A stretch of 64,000 nucleotides of DNA from assembly GCF_901709675.1 (NCBI RefSeq), contig NC_051088.1, forward strand, positions 7,036,693 through 7,100,692. The letters are read 5' to 3'. A program made the position numbers and the translations under genes. Source of the DNA: Syngnathus acus. Taxonomy: Eukaryota; Chordata; Actinopteri; Syngnathiformes; Syngnathidae. Below, piece by piece: positions 48,501 to 56,433 of this stretch. Each line of letters starts with the position of its first letter. Position 1 is the stretch's first letter. The notes beneath the pieces were generated by a model. The model saw nothing but the letters and a program-made list of their open reading frames with translations. It ran no database searches and was not told where the DNA came from.

Positions 48501-51500
48501 ACCCTCAGTAGAGCCTGACGACAGCATTTCAAACATCCACACTGCAGAAGATGGCAAGCAGAATGACATTCTGATTACGTACATAAGCAATATATCTAAT
48601 TTTGTGTGTCAGACTTCCAGTATTTCTCTCATTTGCACACAAACACACACAGGCACACAGAAAAACACAAAGCACAAAGAATCATTGCCCTTGCCCTCGA
48701 GGCTGTCAAGTTTGATCAAGTAGCTGTCTCTGTTGGCACTTTGTTTGTGCTGCTTTTAGCTTGTGCCCACGAGCAAAAAGTCCACACATCACACAAGGCC
48801 ACACACAAATATACACACACACGGTTGTAAGTCAATAGAAACCTTCCCCATTCCTCATGATAGTTTGGATGAAAATATCATCAGACAGAAAAGACATTGA
48901 GATATACAAACAATAGCTACACATGCTTAGAGGGCAGGTAAGGGCCCTCCAACACACACGCCCACACACAAGTGAAGCCAAACAGCAAAAGATTCCGTCT
49001 TCCCTCTACTCGTGGCTCCGAGCCACATAGACAATGTCTTCAGAGGAATCTGAATGGTTTGTGAGTGCTTCCAGGCAATGCAGACATCATCGCCGTATCA
49101 TCATAATTACTATACTTAGATATTCCTATGAATAGTATGTACAGAGCTGGTGAGTAGCTGACCACTTTGCTTTCTTGACTACTCTTCATTTGTTTGTCCT
49201 TCCAAGTCTTCATCGATTTACCGTTAAGCCAATTGCCAAATGATTGTCATCTTAGTGCATCATCCATTAGTGGCGTCGCCTTCTCTCGCCAACAGAAACA
49301 TAACAGAAACGTCCATGTAAGTCAACCTCGGCAACAAGGACGCAGTTTTGCTAATGCAGTAAATTGCCTGTCTTGCCTTTTTCTCTTGGACAACTTATCT
49401 GCACAGACTCATTAATATTAAAATAAATGAATAGACATTAAAACTCATGAATAATGCGTGTTCATTATTAAACGTACCTATAAATACACACACACACAAA
49501 CGCAAATACACACGTGCGTACGTGCCAAACACACAGGCTGGTTCATTTTGCACGCACAGTTGGACGGAGACAGAAGCAGGAAATAAATTGGAGAAAGAAT
49601 AGAAATAACTGAAAAAACAGAGACATCCCAATTAGAGGAAGTCAAGAACAACAGGCAGGATTGCAGTGCATTTTCTTTCATCCTTGGATTGTGACAAGAG
49701 GAAGTCAAAAACGTTCCACAGAAAATATTCCCAAATCAAGGATACAAAGAATCCAAAGATTTTGAGCAGTCTTTTCGGTGCAACAAGACAGGCTACACCA
49801 ACTGTGGATATTTTCACAGAGGCACGAGGCTTGTTAGAAACAGGTGGTTTGCGTCACTGTGGGTGTGACCACAACAGATTCACGGCCAATCAAAGCGGCT
49901 CCTCTCATTGCCATTAAAATTGACCAACAGTCGATAACATTTCAGCCACAAAATTGTCACACTACACAAGGCCTGCACCGGCACAAAAAAACATTTTATT
50001 TTTGCTGCACTTTTAACACTATGAATGAAATGTTAAAATATATTTTTAGATTGTAGACCTTAACTTCAGCAAATGTCCACTTGCAGTCCCGAAATATTAT
50101 GGCTCTCCCTGAATTATCACTTACCTAATCAGTTTAGTTTAGTTTCACTTTGCCTCCCTCCAGTCTATTGCTTCATCCTTCCTTTCCTCACCTGTGTTCT
50201 CTCTAAGTATTTATCCATCTTGCCTCATCTTTAGTTGCTCATCTCTTCTTCCTCCTCCATGCTTGGCGTAATGTATTCTCACCATCCTTTCATTCATGCA
50301 GATGTTTTATTCATCAAAGCCACTATATTCTTCAAGTACCCCTCGGCATCTTAGTTTGCTTCGCCTCAGCTCCCACCGCCCGGTCGCTCCCTCCTCTTCC
50401 ACCTCACCACATGGTACATCCCCGGAGGCCGATATACTCTGCGTAGATCCCTCTTTCCTGCCTTTTGTCTTTCCCCTGTAGGTCTTGCTCCCTTTTACAT
50501 CGTCCCCCCCCCGTCTCGATCATTCTCTCTCCTACGGCCCCTCAAGAAATGCATAATGAACTGCAAATCAACCAATTTGCTTAATCTGTGACTTTTTCGC
50601 ATAAATAAACAATCTTTGCTGTCATCGTTTAATTCTCGACAAAGCATAGCTGTATTATGAAAGGCAGTTTCCAATTCCTGGGTTCAGTTACTTGACAGCA
50701 GCTGTTCAAAGGTAAAAAGACTTCCACTGGAATCTTTTTTTTTTCTACGGATGGGCAAGTACCAATATCCGGTATCAGTATTTTCTGACCATTCTACCAA
50801 CAGGAAGTAGAAATTAGAAGAATAGAATATTGCCATGAACTTCCTTTAATTTCAAGGACAACTTTAATATAGGGATATGGTGCTTGGTATCCGTCAGGGT
50901 TACTACTCAAGAATTGAGAACTCGTACTGGTATGGGTATCGAACATCCTCGCTTTTCTCTCGTTTGCAATACAGTATTTATCCTTTCATTTTATGTAACA
51001 CTTAAAAATGTCCACTGCTTTTTTAGTTTTAATATGTTTTTAAATACCACAGTGGTGTTTGATAGCTCATGGACAACAGCAAACCATAAATTGTATAAAG
51101 TGCTTCTATATAAACAACATTGTATATTAAAATGTAGTGACTGAACAAAAGATTAAGCACTCTGGAGGGGCCTGAAAAGACAAAATATTGGTGTTCGAAC
51201 GGCCTTCGTACATGACATAACATGAGCCCTCGACATAGCTCAAGTTATGAACTCCGCATGTTTTGATTTTGGTTATCTTTTTGTGTCTAGTAGAAAAGCC
51301 AGCTGGTTGTTGCGGGAATAATGCCCTTCCTCCCCCCAAATAAAAAAGAACAAAATACCTGGGACATATGTGAAGTGACTGGGCTCTATTTTCTTGGAAA
51401 GCTTATTTACCGGTGGGGAACAAATGCCAGCGTATCTTGATTTTCGTGCAAGCGCAAGACTGGCTGCGCATGTTTTCCAATTTGGCAGACCAGTTTCCAC

Positions 51501-54500
51501 TGAGCAGGGTCTACCACTGCAGCAAAAGGAGTTATATTACAGGAGATGAGACTGGCCGAGTGACTTAATGGGTGGCAGAAAGTCGATATAAACTTGCGCC
51601 ACCTCAGACCATGTCTAAGTGCTGGTGCAGGGTAGACTGCTGCTGCAACGTGACTTTCATGGGTTTGATTGAAGCACAGGCAGACAGATAACAAGCTCAG
51701 AGGACGTGCGGTGGATTATGATGGATATTTCGTTCAGATAATTGGGAGCAGCAGGCCCTTTGAATCATTTTAGATTTTTTTTTAATCATATCCTAATGGT
51801 CTGCACAACCACTGTGGAGACAAACAAACAATTAGCAGTAAGGGGCAGTCCTTAAGATGAGAAGATGTTTTGGATCCCCATGCGCCCACTTCGCCTATGT
51901 CAAAAAGTGGTTGTCTGCGTTCCGGCATGTCAACGCTGTCAGTGCACGGCTGATACAATCGAAGTTGGCTATTGATTATTCCCACAGCTGTCAGTGAGCG
52001 ACTGATACAATCAAAATTGGCTGTTGATTATTCCCACAGCAGCAGAGACCTCCCTCTCACAGATCTGCTAGCCGCAGATTTACCAAACCCACCCCCATGC
52101 ATAGTTACACGCACCACATACTCAACTTTTGTTTTTCGACCACCAGATTTGGAGAGCTGCAGTGCTGTGCTGAGGCCTTGTTGAATCAGGTGCACCTTTT
52201 CCTGGGTTTAAGCAACCTTAAATATACACCAGTACTGCGTGACTGGTCATACTAAATTGTACTACCTTCTCATGAGAACAGCGTGGCAGTAATGATGATG
52301 TATGCCCATGAGTGCAACGTGACATACGCATGGAGCGCAAGATAGCAGTCTAGTTTTGGTACTATCCCCTCCCTCAGGTTTTTGTATTCAGTAGTTTACC
52401 TTTCGGAAGATTGTTTTCAATGCCCTCACACTTTTATCTCCCTGCTTTGTTACAGACAAAGCACTCCTCTGTTCTTCCAGTTCGAAATTGGACTACATTT
52501 TTCACCTTCACCGAAATTTACTGCACTAGATGAATGCAGGCTTTTTTTTTTATTTTACACAATCCAAACACTTGAAACAATCCACTAGTTTGATAACACA
52601 CCAACCGATTGAGCAGATGCATTTCTAGAGCTTAGATATGTGATCTTGCTCACTCTTCTCTGTAAAATAGATTATATTTCAATTTAATAGTCATAGCAGG
52701 TAAAACTAATCTTGTCTCCACCTATACTGCACTTCTAGCCATCTCTCTTTTTGTCTCAGCTTCACTGTGTATGAAATAGAGCCTGCTGTCCAACCACCAT
52801 GAGAATTCATTTCTATTTACGTCGACTTTCCGTCTCCTCACAAACAAATTTAGTCTGCATCCCTGCTTGTGTCTTGTCTCTTCCAAGCAGACTCTGCATT
52901 TACAGTGTGATCGTATATCACCATCTTGAGTGTCGCATGAAATAATTTGCCTTCATCTTTCTTTTTCATGTCATCAGGGTTATCAAATGTTTAAGATCCA
53001 ATTCACACTACAGTTTAGTTTATTTGAACTCGGTCCATAGAGGCTTTTATGTTCCTTAATTTCTGTAATGTACTGACTACCTTTGAAACACAAGAATAAA
53101 ATATACATACTCTAAAATTTCTATACTGCATGTCCTTATTAGGAGTTAAGCTGAAACCAATCCCAGCTGAGTTTAGGCGAGGGTACTGGAATGGTTACTA
53201 AGACACATCCATTCAGATCTAGGGAGGCATATGGTGTGATCAATCTGCTACTTATATTCAGACAGACCCTTGATTTGTCCTGGATAAGTCACGCATACAC
53301 CTTTACTTCTCAAGGCTGCCTCATTCATATCAAGTCAGTCTTTTCTACTTACCTGACACCATTGGAGAACTAACAATTATTAATCATATAAATATATATG
53401 GATATTAGTCATCACTCCACTAGTGTTCTTGACTTCTGTATTCCCCACCAATTGTGCTTTGTTTTCATTCTATTCATTGTGACTCTTCTTGAATGTCTCA
53501 GTGGGAGTTTGAAACTACTTTTCCTCTCGGATGTGACACTTCACAGCATCAATTCAAATCAAATACAAAATGAAGTAAAAAAACAGAAGCTTGTAGACTA
53601 AAGCAAAGCAGTATAAAGTAGCCGTGCTGTGTGTAAATGACAAGCTAACAGGTAGACAACGGCAAAGTAGAAGTTTTCCCACATGGCAATGATGCGTGTT
53701 TCAAGTTGTCAGGCGCCACATGACAAAAGAGGGAAAACGCAGCAGATCAAAAACAATCTCAATGTGGGACACCAACAAAAGAAACTGTTAACTTCAGCTC
53801 ACAGAAACTTCACACGTGTGTTCTCTTCCTGAGCGTGCCGACAAAAAAAAAAAAAAAAACGAAACATTTTTTACCCGAGGGCACCCATTTATTTGGAGAG
53901 GATGCAGATTTGAAATTCATGAGTGGCCTAACACACTTTTAACACTGTGTGAAATGTGAACCACATCCAGAGTAATTACATGAAAATGAATTTACACAGT
54001 ACGTCCATCATTAGCCGCTTCTATTTGTGAATATTTCCAATGGAGAAAAACAACTTCTTAAAGAAGAAACTCTTTTTAATCTGCTAAATTCCTGGGCTAC
54101 AATTAAAGCCTATCTCACAGATATGGTACACAAATGTTTCTTATTTTAACCGCTATAGCTGGGATTGAAACCTCTAGTACAATATAATTATAATTTAGCC
54201 ACCAGTACTTTTCAATGACAATAATCATTATTATGAGACAGCAATTATTATGCAATAATCAATATATTGGAAGAAAATCCATTGGAAGATCACAATATTA
54301 CTGAAGTGTGAAGGTCCCAATGGGGAGTAAAAATATTTTGACTGACGTACTTGTAGGCTTAATGCTACAAATGTAGCAAATTTCCTATAATGCCACAGCA
54401 TATTGGGCATGCGTGAGTAAAAAAAAAAAAATGTTTTTAGCATTTGGCCAACCTACTATGTTCAAACTGAAAATGTAACAATATGTTTGGAAGTTAAGTA

Positions 54501-56433
54501 AATATTGTTTATTCATCATTTTGATAGTTTTATCATTATCATTATATTGTGGTTTTGCAAAAGACATCAATACAAAATTTCTCACCTTATACAAAAGCTG
54601 TTTGTAATCCAGGAATTTCAATGTGATTCAAGAACTGTTTGCAAGTTTACCATACATAAAAATTATCAAGGAATTATATGGAGATGTGTTTGTGTTATTG
54701 GAATACTGAAATTATGCAAATATATATGGTATTGGAAGTACTCACTTTTAAAGTACTTGTTTGCAAAGCTATTTTTGAAGGTTGTAAATATTGATTTGAA
54801 TAACAATGAATTGTTTATTATTTTTTGCTTTGTTTTTTGTAATTACCTACAATGTAAACCGGCGGCTTCAGCAAATATGTTAACTTTGTAAATAAATAAA
54901 TAAATAAATAAGAATTCAAAATTGACCAGGCTTAAATAAGCTTTAGCATTTGCCTGTGCCATTCGCTCACTAAGATTTGATTAGTGGGAACTAATATCAT
55001 AAAATCACAACATTATGCTTCCATACCTACTTTCCTGCGAAATTAATTTTGTCTTTTAAGAAGTTCTAGCCAGCATAATAAACTTCTTAATTCAAGTAAA
55101 ACATCCTAATGAACTAATTCTGCAGCAAGTATAAAAAGTGTGCATCATCACTCACCAGTGTAGTCCTCACGGCAGATGCACGTGTAGCCTCCCTCTTTGC
55201 GGGCGCACACCCCTCCGTTCAGGCAGGGGTTGGAGTAGCAAAGATTGATCTCGGTCTCACAGTAGTCACCGGTGAAGCCCACGGGGCAGCGGCAGCGCAG
55301 GCCGGCAATGGGATGAATGGGTCGGAACAAGATGGAAGGTGAGGAGATGAAGGGGGCGGAGCTATTGAAGCGCAACACGGAGATGCACTTCATATAGTTC
55401 TGACACGGTTCACGTAGACACACGTTGTCGTCAAATGGAAGGACCTGAGGGTACAGAAAAGGTCCAAAGAAAGAAAGAAACTGATCACAGGATGTCAAAG
55501 CATCTTCAGATATGATGTAGATATGCCCTCATGACGTTTAGGGATAACATCTGAGCCAATCCATTACAGGTGTCATGTTCCCATTCATTTTATGTGGCTG
55601 GCGAAAGCTTGCAACAAATTTTCCTTGACTTCTGTTTCAAAACTGGTTATCGACCATGGAAATGAGAACCAAAAACATTCTGATTGATCACTTGGTCAGA
55701 GCTATTGGGTGATGTCATTATCATTATTTCATAGCTTATCTGTCCACAATTACGCCTTTGTATGCTGGAGGGAAATCTAATACAGTCAATACTATGGCTG
55801 CAATTCAAGGTGAACACAAAAAATAAAATATGTTTGATGCACAACAGCATTAGTGCTCCTCACATATTTTTTTCATTATTTGTGAATCAATGCATGTCTC
55901 TCAGCATATCTTTTGTCATGTGGGCGTACAATAGTATAGACGCACGGTACTAGTAGCCTATGTAAATTGATTGCATTCAAACTGTACCTTTCTCCTTTCA
56001 AGGTTAAACTCCTTTTCATAGTTTATGTTGCCATGGGAACAAAAATAAAGGTAGCAACTGTGTTGGGACTTTCTTGCAGGGTTACAAACCTCCATCTGTG
56101 TGAGCGAGGTCAACCGGGGCCTGTTCAGATACAGTTGTTCCTCCAGGGCCTCGGAAGGAAAGAAGTGTCCTCCTGGGAGCGCAGCGGAGAAGCTCACGTT
56201 CAGGATCCCTCCCGATGCCGCGTCCATATCCGGCTGGATGTTGAAGACGAAAACATCCTCGACGGGCACCGAGAGAACCGCCGACACACCCTCCAGGAAG
56301 TGACCCAGTCGCGGTGAGAGGAAGTGCTCCTGGGACATGTTCTGCAGGCGGACGGTGACGCTGCTGCCCAGCATGTCCTCGGTAATGATGAGGACACGAA
56401 GGACGCAGTGCGCTGAAATGCTGTGGACACCAT
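16380..56433 (-). CDS. celsr3: CELSR3 (ADGRC3) seven-pass cadherin, 5'-incomplete, 36 exons
   Basis: CELSR3 is a Flamingo-family adhesion GPCR of neuronal plasma membranes, acting in axon tract formation and planar polarity. The exons in the window encode about 2105 residues plus stop, against about 3300 in full vertebrate proteins. The missing N-terminus is the cadherin-repeat exon, right of 64000. Order seen: EGF (55444, 47177), LamG1 (47177-40898), EGF (40381), LamG2 (39265-37305), EGFs (37473, 33882), laminin-EGF (33621-32568), HormR (32293-32008), GAIN and GPS (32102-26578), 7TM (25923-21881), cytoplasmic tail (21913-16380). Paralogue assignment rests on [65 protein letters not shown] and the C-terminal SPDSE...RSEGQS, which fit CELSR3 rather than CELSR1/2. 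Every exon joins in phase. Oddities are a 15-nt microexon and a non-canonical GPS. Confidence 0.96.
16948..17989 (-). CDS. celsr3: CELSR3 exon 35: repeat-rich cytoplasmic tail
   Basis: A 1042-nt exon. It opens [10 protein letters not shown], passes [20 protein letters not shown], and then carries many S-R-[DE]-x-L units ([51 protein letters not shown]). It ends with [14 protein letters not shown] and ISEVSPDSE. The in-frame TAA just after SPDSE is intronic (donor GTAAGT at 16947). Confidence 0.95.
18639..18833 (-). CDS. celsr3: CELSR3 exon 34: cytoplasmic tail
   Basis: Encodes [40 protein letters not shown] and [19 protein letters not shown]. Phase 1 to phase 1; donor GTGAGT. Confidence 0.95.
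19920..20093 (-). CDS. celsr3: CELSR3 exon 33: cytoplasmic tail
   Basis: Encodes [40 protein letters not shown] and [13 protein letters not shown]. It is an acidic Ser/Asp cluster followed by a basic patch. Donor GTGGGC, phase 1. Confidence 0.95.
20233..20324 (-). CDS. celsr3: CELSR3 exon 32: cytoplasmic tail
   Basis: Encodes [20 protein letters not shown] and [10 protein letters not shown]. The [11 protein letters not shown] block is diagnostic. Compared with the human tail, a stretch just before this exon appears shorter. Donor GTAAAC, phase 1. Confidence 0.94.
20735..20832 (-). CDS. celsr3: CELSR3 exon 31: cytoplasmic tail
   Basis: Encodes [20 protein letters not shown] and [13 protein letters not shown]. 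The ITLGAST.SSVSSAR block is specific to CELSR3. Phase 2 donor GTATAA. Confidence 0.94.
21548..21640. repeat. Two-copy tandem duplication, about 46-bp period
   Basis: GATGAGATTAGCCTACACAG... at 21548 recurs at 21594 as GATGAGATTAGCCTATACAG, each followed by TTTTATAATA and AACCTCATTG. Confidence 0.8.
21881..22000 (-). CDS. celsr3: CELSR3 exon 30: end of TM7 and helix 8
   Basis: Encodes [20 protein letters not shown] and [20 protein letters not shown]. Acceptor TTTTTTCTAG, donor GTAAGT, phase 0. Confidence 0.95.
22077..22203 (-). CDS. celsr3: CELSR3 exon 29: TM6-TM7
   Basis: Encodes [20 protein letters not shown] and [20 protein letters not shown]. Acceptor CCTTTGCAG, donor GTATGA, phase 0. 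Confidence 0.95.
22481..22560 (-). CDS. celsr3: CELSR3 exon 28: end of TM5 and ICL3
   Basis: Encodes [20 protein letters not shown] and TKKLPV. Donor GTGAGT, phase 2. Confidence 0.95.
22703..22815 (-). CDS. celsr3: CELSR3 exon 27: ECL2 and TM5
   Basis: Encodes [20 protein letters not shown], the hallmark second extracellular loop with its disulfide Cys, and [14 protein letters not shown]. Donor GTAACT, phase 0. Confidence 0.96.
22816..24307. other. CELSR3 intron 26, about 1.5 kb
   Basis: AT-rich with no exon and no repeat I can name. Confidence 0.6.
24308..24482 (-). CDS. celsr3: CELSR3 exon 26: TM3-TM4
   Basis: Encodes [40 protein letters not shown] and [12 protein letters not shown]. Acceptor CTTGCAG, donor GTAAAA, phase 1. 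Confidence 0.96.
25717..25923 (-). CDS. celsr3: CELSR3 exon 25: TM1-TM2
   Basis: Encodes [20 protein letters not shown] and the hydrophobic TM1, loop [20 protein letters not shown], and TM2 ending GVNQTEQQ. The acceptor is CAAGCAGCAG, so sites 3 nt apart are possible. Keeping the Gln matches the length of human CELSR3. Confidence 0.95.
25972..26215. mobile_element. L2-like LINE/SINE tail
   Basis: CACCCTGAACTGGTTGCCAG, CTAATCACAGGGCACA, TCACACCTACGGACAATTTG, GAAACCCACGCAGGCACAGG, GAGAACATGCAAACACCG and GGGATCGGACCCACGAGCCC are successive landmarks of a common teleost retroelement tail. It is better preserved than the copy at 12000 and lies in intron 24. Confidence 0.7.
26578..26704 (-). CDS. 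celsr3: CELSR3 exon 24: GPS motif
   Basis: Encodes [20 protein letters not shown] and [20 protein letters not shown]. The GPS cysteines and CW are present, but the expected His-Leu-Ser/Thr cleavage triad reads Arg-Leu-Gly. The human CELSR3 site, as I recall it, is similarly non-canonical, so autoproteolysis is unlikely. Donor GTTTGT, phase 0. Confidence 0.95.
27117..27284 (-). CDS. celsr3: CELSR3 exon 23: GAIN domain
   Basis: Encodes [20 protein letters not shown] and [20 protein letters not shown], ending WNHSSQ with a split codon at donor GTCAGT. The [12 protein letters not shown] and CVQWN segments are typical of the CELSR GAIN core. Confidence 0.95.
27441..27535. mobile_element. Possible MITE fragment (GATACC-type)
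   Basis: AGGGATGTCTGATACCGC, TACCAATATCA, GAGTATTCAACTCTTGAG and AATACCAATTCTAAATACC resemble a frequent fish MITE. Only one end is clear. Confidence 0.4.
27673..27847 (-). CDS. celsr3: CELSR3 exon 22: GAIN domain
   Basis: Encodes [20 protein letters not shown] and [20 protein letters not shown]. Acceptor TTCTCTCTCTCAG, donor GTGAGA, phase 2. Confidence 0.92.
27929..28117 (-). CDS. celsr3: CELSR3 exon 21: GAIN domain
   Basis: Encodes [20 protein letters not shown] and [20 protein letters not shown], then a charged linker. The donor GTGAGA at 27928 opens an 81-nt intron with a TACTAAC branch motif (27867-27873). Read-through would also keep the frame open. Confidence 0.88.
28738..28933 (-). 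CDS. celsr3: CELSR3 exon 20: GAIN domain
   Basis: Encodes [20 protein letters not shown] and [18 protein letters not shown]. Acceptor TCCTTCTAG, donor GTGAGT, phase 1. Confidence 0.95.
28934..31696. other. CELSR3 intron 19, about 2.8 kb
   Basis: No exon is seen. A MITE with AGGGCTG ends lies at 30908-31207. The rest is AT-rich DNA with no feature I can support. Confidence 0.6.
30908..31207. mobile_element. Possible MITE with TAGGGCTG ends
   Basis: It starts TAGGGCTGGCTG and ends TTGTGCAGCCCTA, short inverted ends around an AT-rich body containing GATATATATTGATAAT. The pattern fits common fish hAT-type MITEs; target duplications are not clear. Confidence 0.5.
31697..31906 (-). CDS. celsr3: CELSR3 exon 19: GAIN domain
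   Basis: Encodes [20 protein letters not shown] and [20 protein letters not shown], ending FNE. This is the helical part of the GAIN domain. Donor GTAGGA, phase 0. Confidence 0.95.
32008..32102 (-). CDS. celsr3: CELSR3 exon 18: HormR domain end
   Basis: Encodes [20 protein letters not shown] and [11 protein letters not shown]. The acceptor is CTTACAG and the donor GTACGT. The junction to exon 17 gives GSVGAAIRHC. Confidence 0.93.
32192..32293 (-). CDS. celsr3: CELSR3 exon 17: HormR domain
   Basis: Encodes [20 protein letters not shown] and [14 protein letters not shown], the start of the hormone-receptor domain. Phase 1 to phase 1. Confidence 0.95.
32568..32751 (-). CDS. celsr3: CELSR3 exon 16: laminin-type EGF
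   Basis: Encodes [39 protein letters not shown] and [14 protein letters not shown]. Acceptor TTTTCAG, donor GTGAGG, phase 1. Confidence 0.95.
33501..33621 (-). CDS. celsr3: CELSR3 exon 15: laminin-type EGF
   Basis: Encodes [20 protein letters not shown] and [20 protein letters not shown]. Donor GTAGGA, phase 0. Confidence 0.95.
33741..33882 (-). CDS. celsr3: CELSR3 exon 14: EGF-like
   Basis: Encodes [20 protein letters not shown] and [16 protein letters not shown]. Phase 1 to phase 2; acceptor TCTCTTGCAG, donor GTGGGT. Confidence 0.95.
36238..36327. repeat. (AC)n microsatellite, interrupted
   Basis: About 90 bp of AC repeats with scattered G, T and AG interruptions. Confidence 0.9.
36445..36524. 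repeat. (GACA)n microsatellite
   Basis: About 17 perfect GACA units followed by GGCA-type variants. It lies about 120 bp from the (AC)n array. Confidence 0.92.
37305..37473 (-). CDS. celsr3: CELSR3 exon 13: linker and EGF-like
   Basis: Encodes [20 protein letters not shown], then [20 protein letters not shown] and HTCVCEPG. Acceptor CTTTCTAG, donor GTGAGT, phase 1. Confidence 0.95.
37575..37685 (-). CDS. celsr3: CELSR3 exon 12: LamG2
   Basis: Encodes [20 protein letters not shown] and [11 protein letters not shown], a typical LamG C-terminal strand with Cys. Donor GTGAGA, phase 0. Confidence 0.95.
38820..39005 (-). CDS. celsr3: CELSR3 exon 11: LamG2
   Basis: Encodes [20 protein letters not shown] and [20 protein letters not shown], ending LDFGLYQ. 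Donor GTAAGT, phase 0. Confidence 0.95.
39096..39265 (-). CDS. celsr3: CELSR3 exon 10: LamG2
   Basis: Encodes [20 protein letters not shown] and [20 protein letters not shown]. Acceptor TTTTCTGCAG, donor GTTAGG, phase 1 to phase 0. Confidence 0.95.
39540..39790 (-). mobile_element. Degenerate LINE reverse-transcriptase end
   Basis: The plus strand reads CAGCGTGTCCTGGGTC, GGTATGTGCCCGGAACG, ATGCCGAGCCACCTCATTTG and CTCCTCTCAATGTGGAGGAG. This is the antisense of a familiar fish LINE C-terminal region, so the element's coding sense is minus. The frame is broken throughout. Confidence 0.6.
40256..40381 (-). CDS. celsr3: CELSR3 exon 9: EGF-like
   Basis: Encodes [20 protein letters not shown] and [16 protein letters not shown], with six EGF cysteines. 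The acceptor (GTTAATGGTAG) has a weak pyrimidine tract. Confidence 0.93.
40898..41061 (-). CDS. celsr3: CELSR3 exon 8: end of LamG1
   Basis: Encodes [20 protein letters not shown] and [20 protein letters not shown], ending NNGTLP. Acceptor TTTCTTAG, donor GTCAGC, phase 1. Confidence 0.95.
41062..43666. other. CELSR3 intron 7, about 2.6 kb
   Basis: No exon is seen. It contains a dispersed-repeat fragment at 42585-42835. The rest is purine-rich or AT-rich DNA with no assigned function. Confidence 0.6.
42585..42835. repeat. Dispersed teleost repeat fragment
   Basis: GAATCTGAATCAGCTTTATT...CAGGGAATTTGACTCCGGTTG and, downstream, GAGTTCATCAGAGCGACAGCC with GGAAGAAGCTGTCTGT resemble a common fish interspersed repeat. 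Its class is not assigned. Confidence 0.5.
43667..43824 (-). CDS. celsr3: CELSR3 exon 7: LamG1
   Basis: Encodes [20 protein letters not shown] and [20 protein letters not shown], ending SSKK with a split codon at donor GTGAGT (phase 2). Confidence 0.95.
44174..44188 (-). CDS. celsr3: CELSR3 15-nt microexon (PAIRY)
   Basis: A strong pyrimidine tract and CCTCAG precede CCAGCTATACGCTAT, followed by donor GTGAGT. It is phase 0-0, so including it adds five residues (PAIRY) between YYNK and PKRSMSGE in LamG1, and skipping it keeps the frame. As I recall it, the human protein has no insert of this kind. Inclusion in transcripts is untested. Confidence 0.65.
44489..44577 (-). CDS. celsr3: CELSR3 exon 6: LamG1
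   Basis: Encodes [20 protein letters not shown] and TVHIHYYNK. Donor GTGAGT, phase 0. The next piece spliced is either the 15-nt microexon or exon 7. Confidence 0.95.
44683..44798 (-). CDS. celsr3: CELSR3 exon 5: LamG1
   Basis: Encodes [20 protein letters not shown] and [19 protein letters not shown]. Acceptor TTTTTTTCTAG, donor GTACGT, phase 2 to phase 1. Confidence 0.95.
44799..46954. other. CELSR3 intron 4, about 2.2 kb
   Basis: No exon or clear repeat is seen. An 81-codon plus-strand ORF near 46691 has no recognisable domain and is treated as chance. Confidence 0.6.
46955..47177 (-). CDS. celsr3: CELSR3 exon 4: EGF and start of LamG1
   Basis: Encodes [20 protein letters not shown] and GGTC...[16 protein letters not shown], then [20 protein letters not shown] opening laminin-G domain 1. 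The donor is GTAAGT, phase 2. Confidence 0.95.
50745..50955. mobile_element. Possible MITE with TATCGG-type repeats
   Basis: It begins GGATGGGCAAGTACC and ends GGGTATCGAACATCC, with internal TATCCGGTATCAGTAT. This resembles fish MITEs built of GGTATCGGTATC units. The ends are only approximate. Confidence 0.4.
51935..52041. repeat. Two-copy tandem duplication, 52-bp period
   Basis: GCTGTCAGTG...TGATACAATC...TTGGCT.TTGATTATTCCCACAG occurs at 51935 and again at 51987 with a few substitutions. Confidence 0.8.
53138..53185. mobile_element. Short L2-like fragment
   Basis: GCTGAAACCAATCCCAGCTG followed by AGTTTAGGCGAGGGTAC resembles the start of the L2-type tail seen at 12000 and 25972. Confidence 0.4.
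53841..53859. repeat. Poly(A) tract
   Basis: A run of about 18 A in CELSR3 intron 3, with no retrotransposon body recognised upstream. Confidence 0.8.
54890..54911. repeat. (AAAT)n short microsatellite
   Basis: About five AAAT units. Confidence 0.85.
55156..55444 (-). CDS. celsr3: CELSR3 exon 3: EGF-like domains
   Basis: Encodes [20 protein letters not shown], the conserved [20 protein letters not shown] and the EGF segment [14 protein letters not shown]. The donor is GTGAGT, phase 1. Confidence 0.95.
56090..56433 (-). CDS. celsr3: CELSR3 exon 2 (first in window)
   Basis: 344 nt, from acceptor CCTATTTACAG to donor GTTTGT. It encodes [20 protein letters not shown] and [17 protein letters not shown], the region between the last cadherin repeat and the first EGF. 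It is phase 1 at the start, so the first codon is split with exon 1, which is outside the window. Confidence 0.93.

Larger units (their letters stand above)
47178..55155. other. CELSR3 intron 3, about 8 kb
   Basis: No coding exon is seen. It holds AC-rich stretches (48640-48830, 49490-49530), a MITE-like GGTATC-rich segment (50745-50955), a 52-bp tandem duplication (51935-52041), a short L2-like fragment (53138-53185), a poly-A run (53841-53859) and (AAAT)n at 54890. The remainder is unassigned AT-rich DNA. Confidence 0.7.

Noticed and set aside
54505-54891. 128-codon AT-rich ORF
   Set aside because: Low-complexity intronic sequence with no domain and no splice context.
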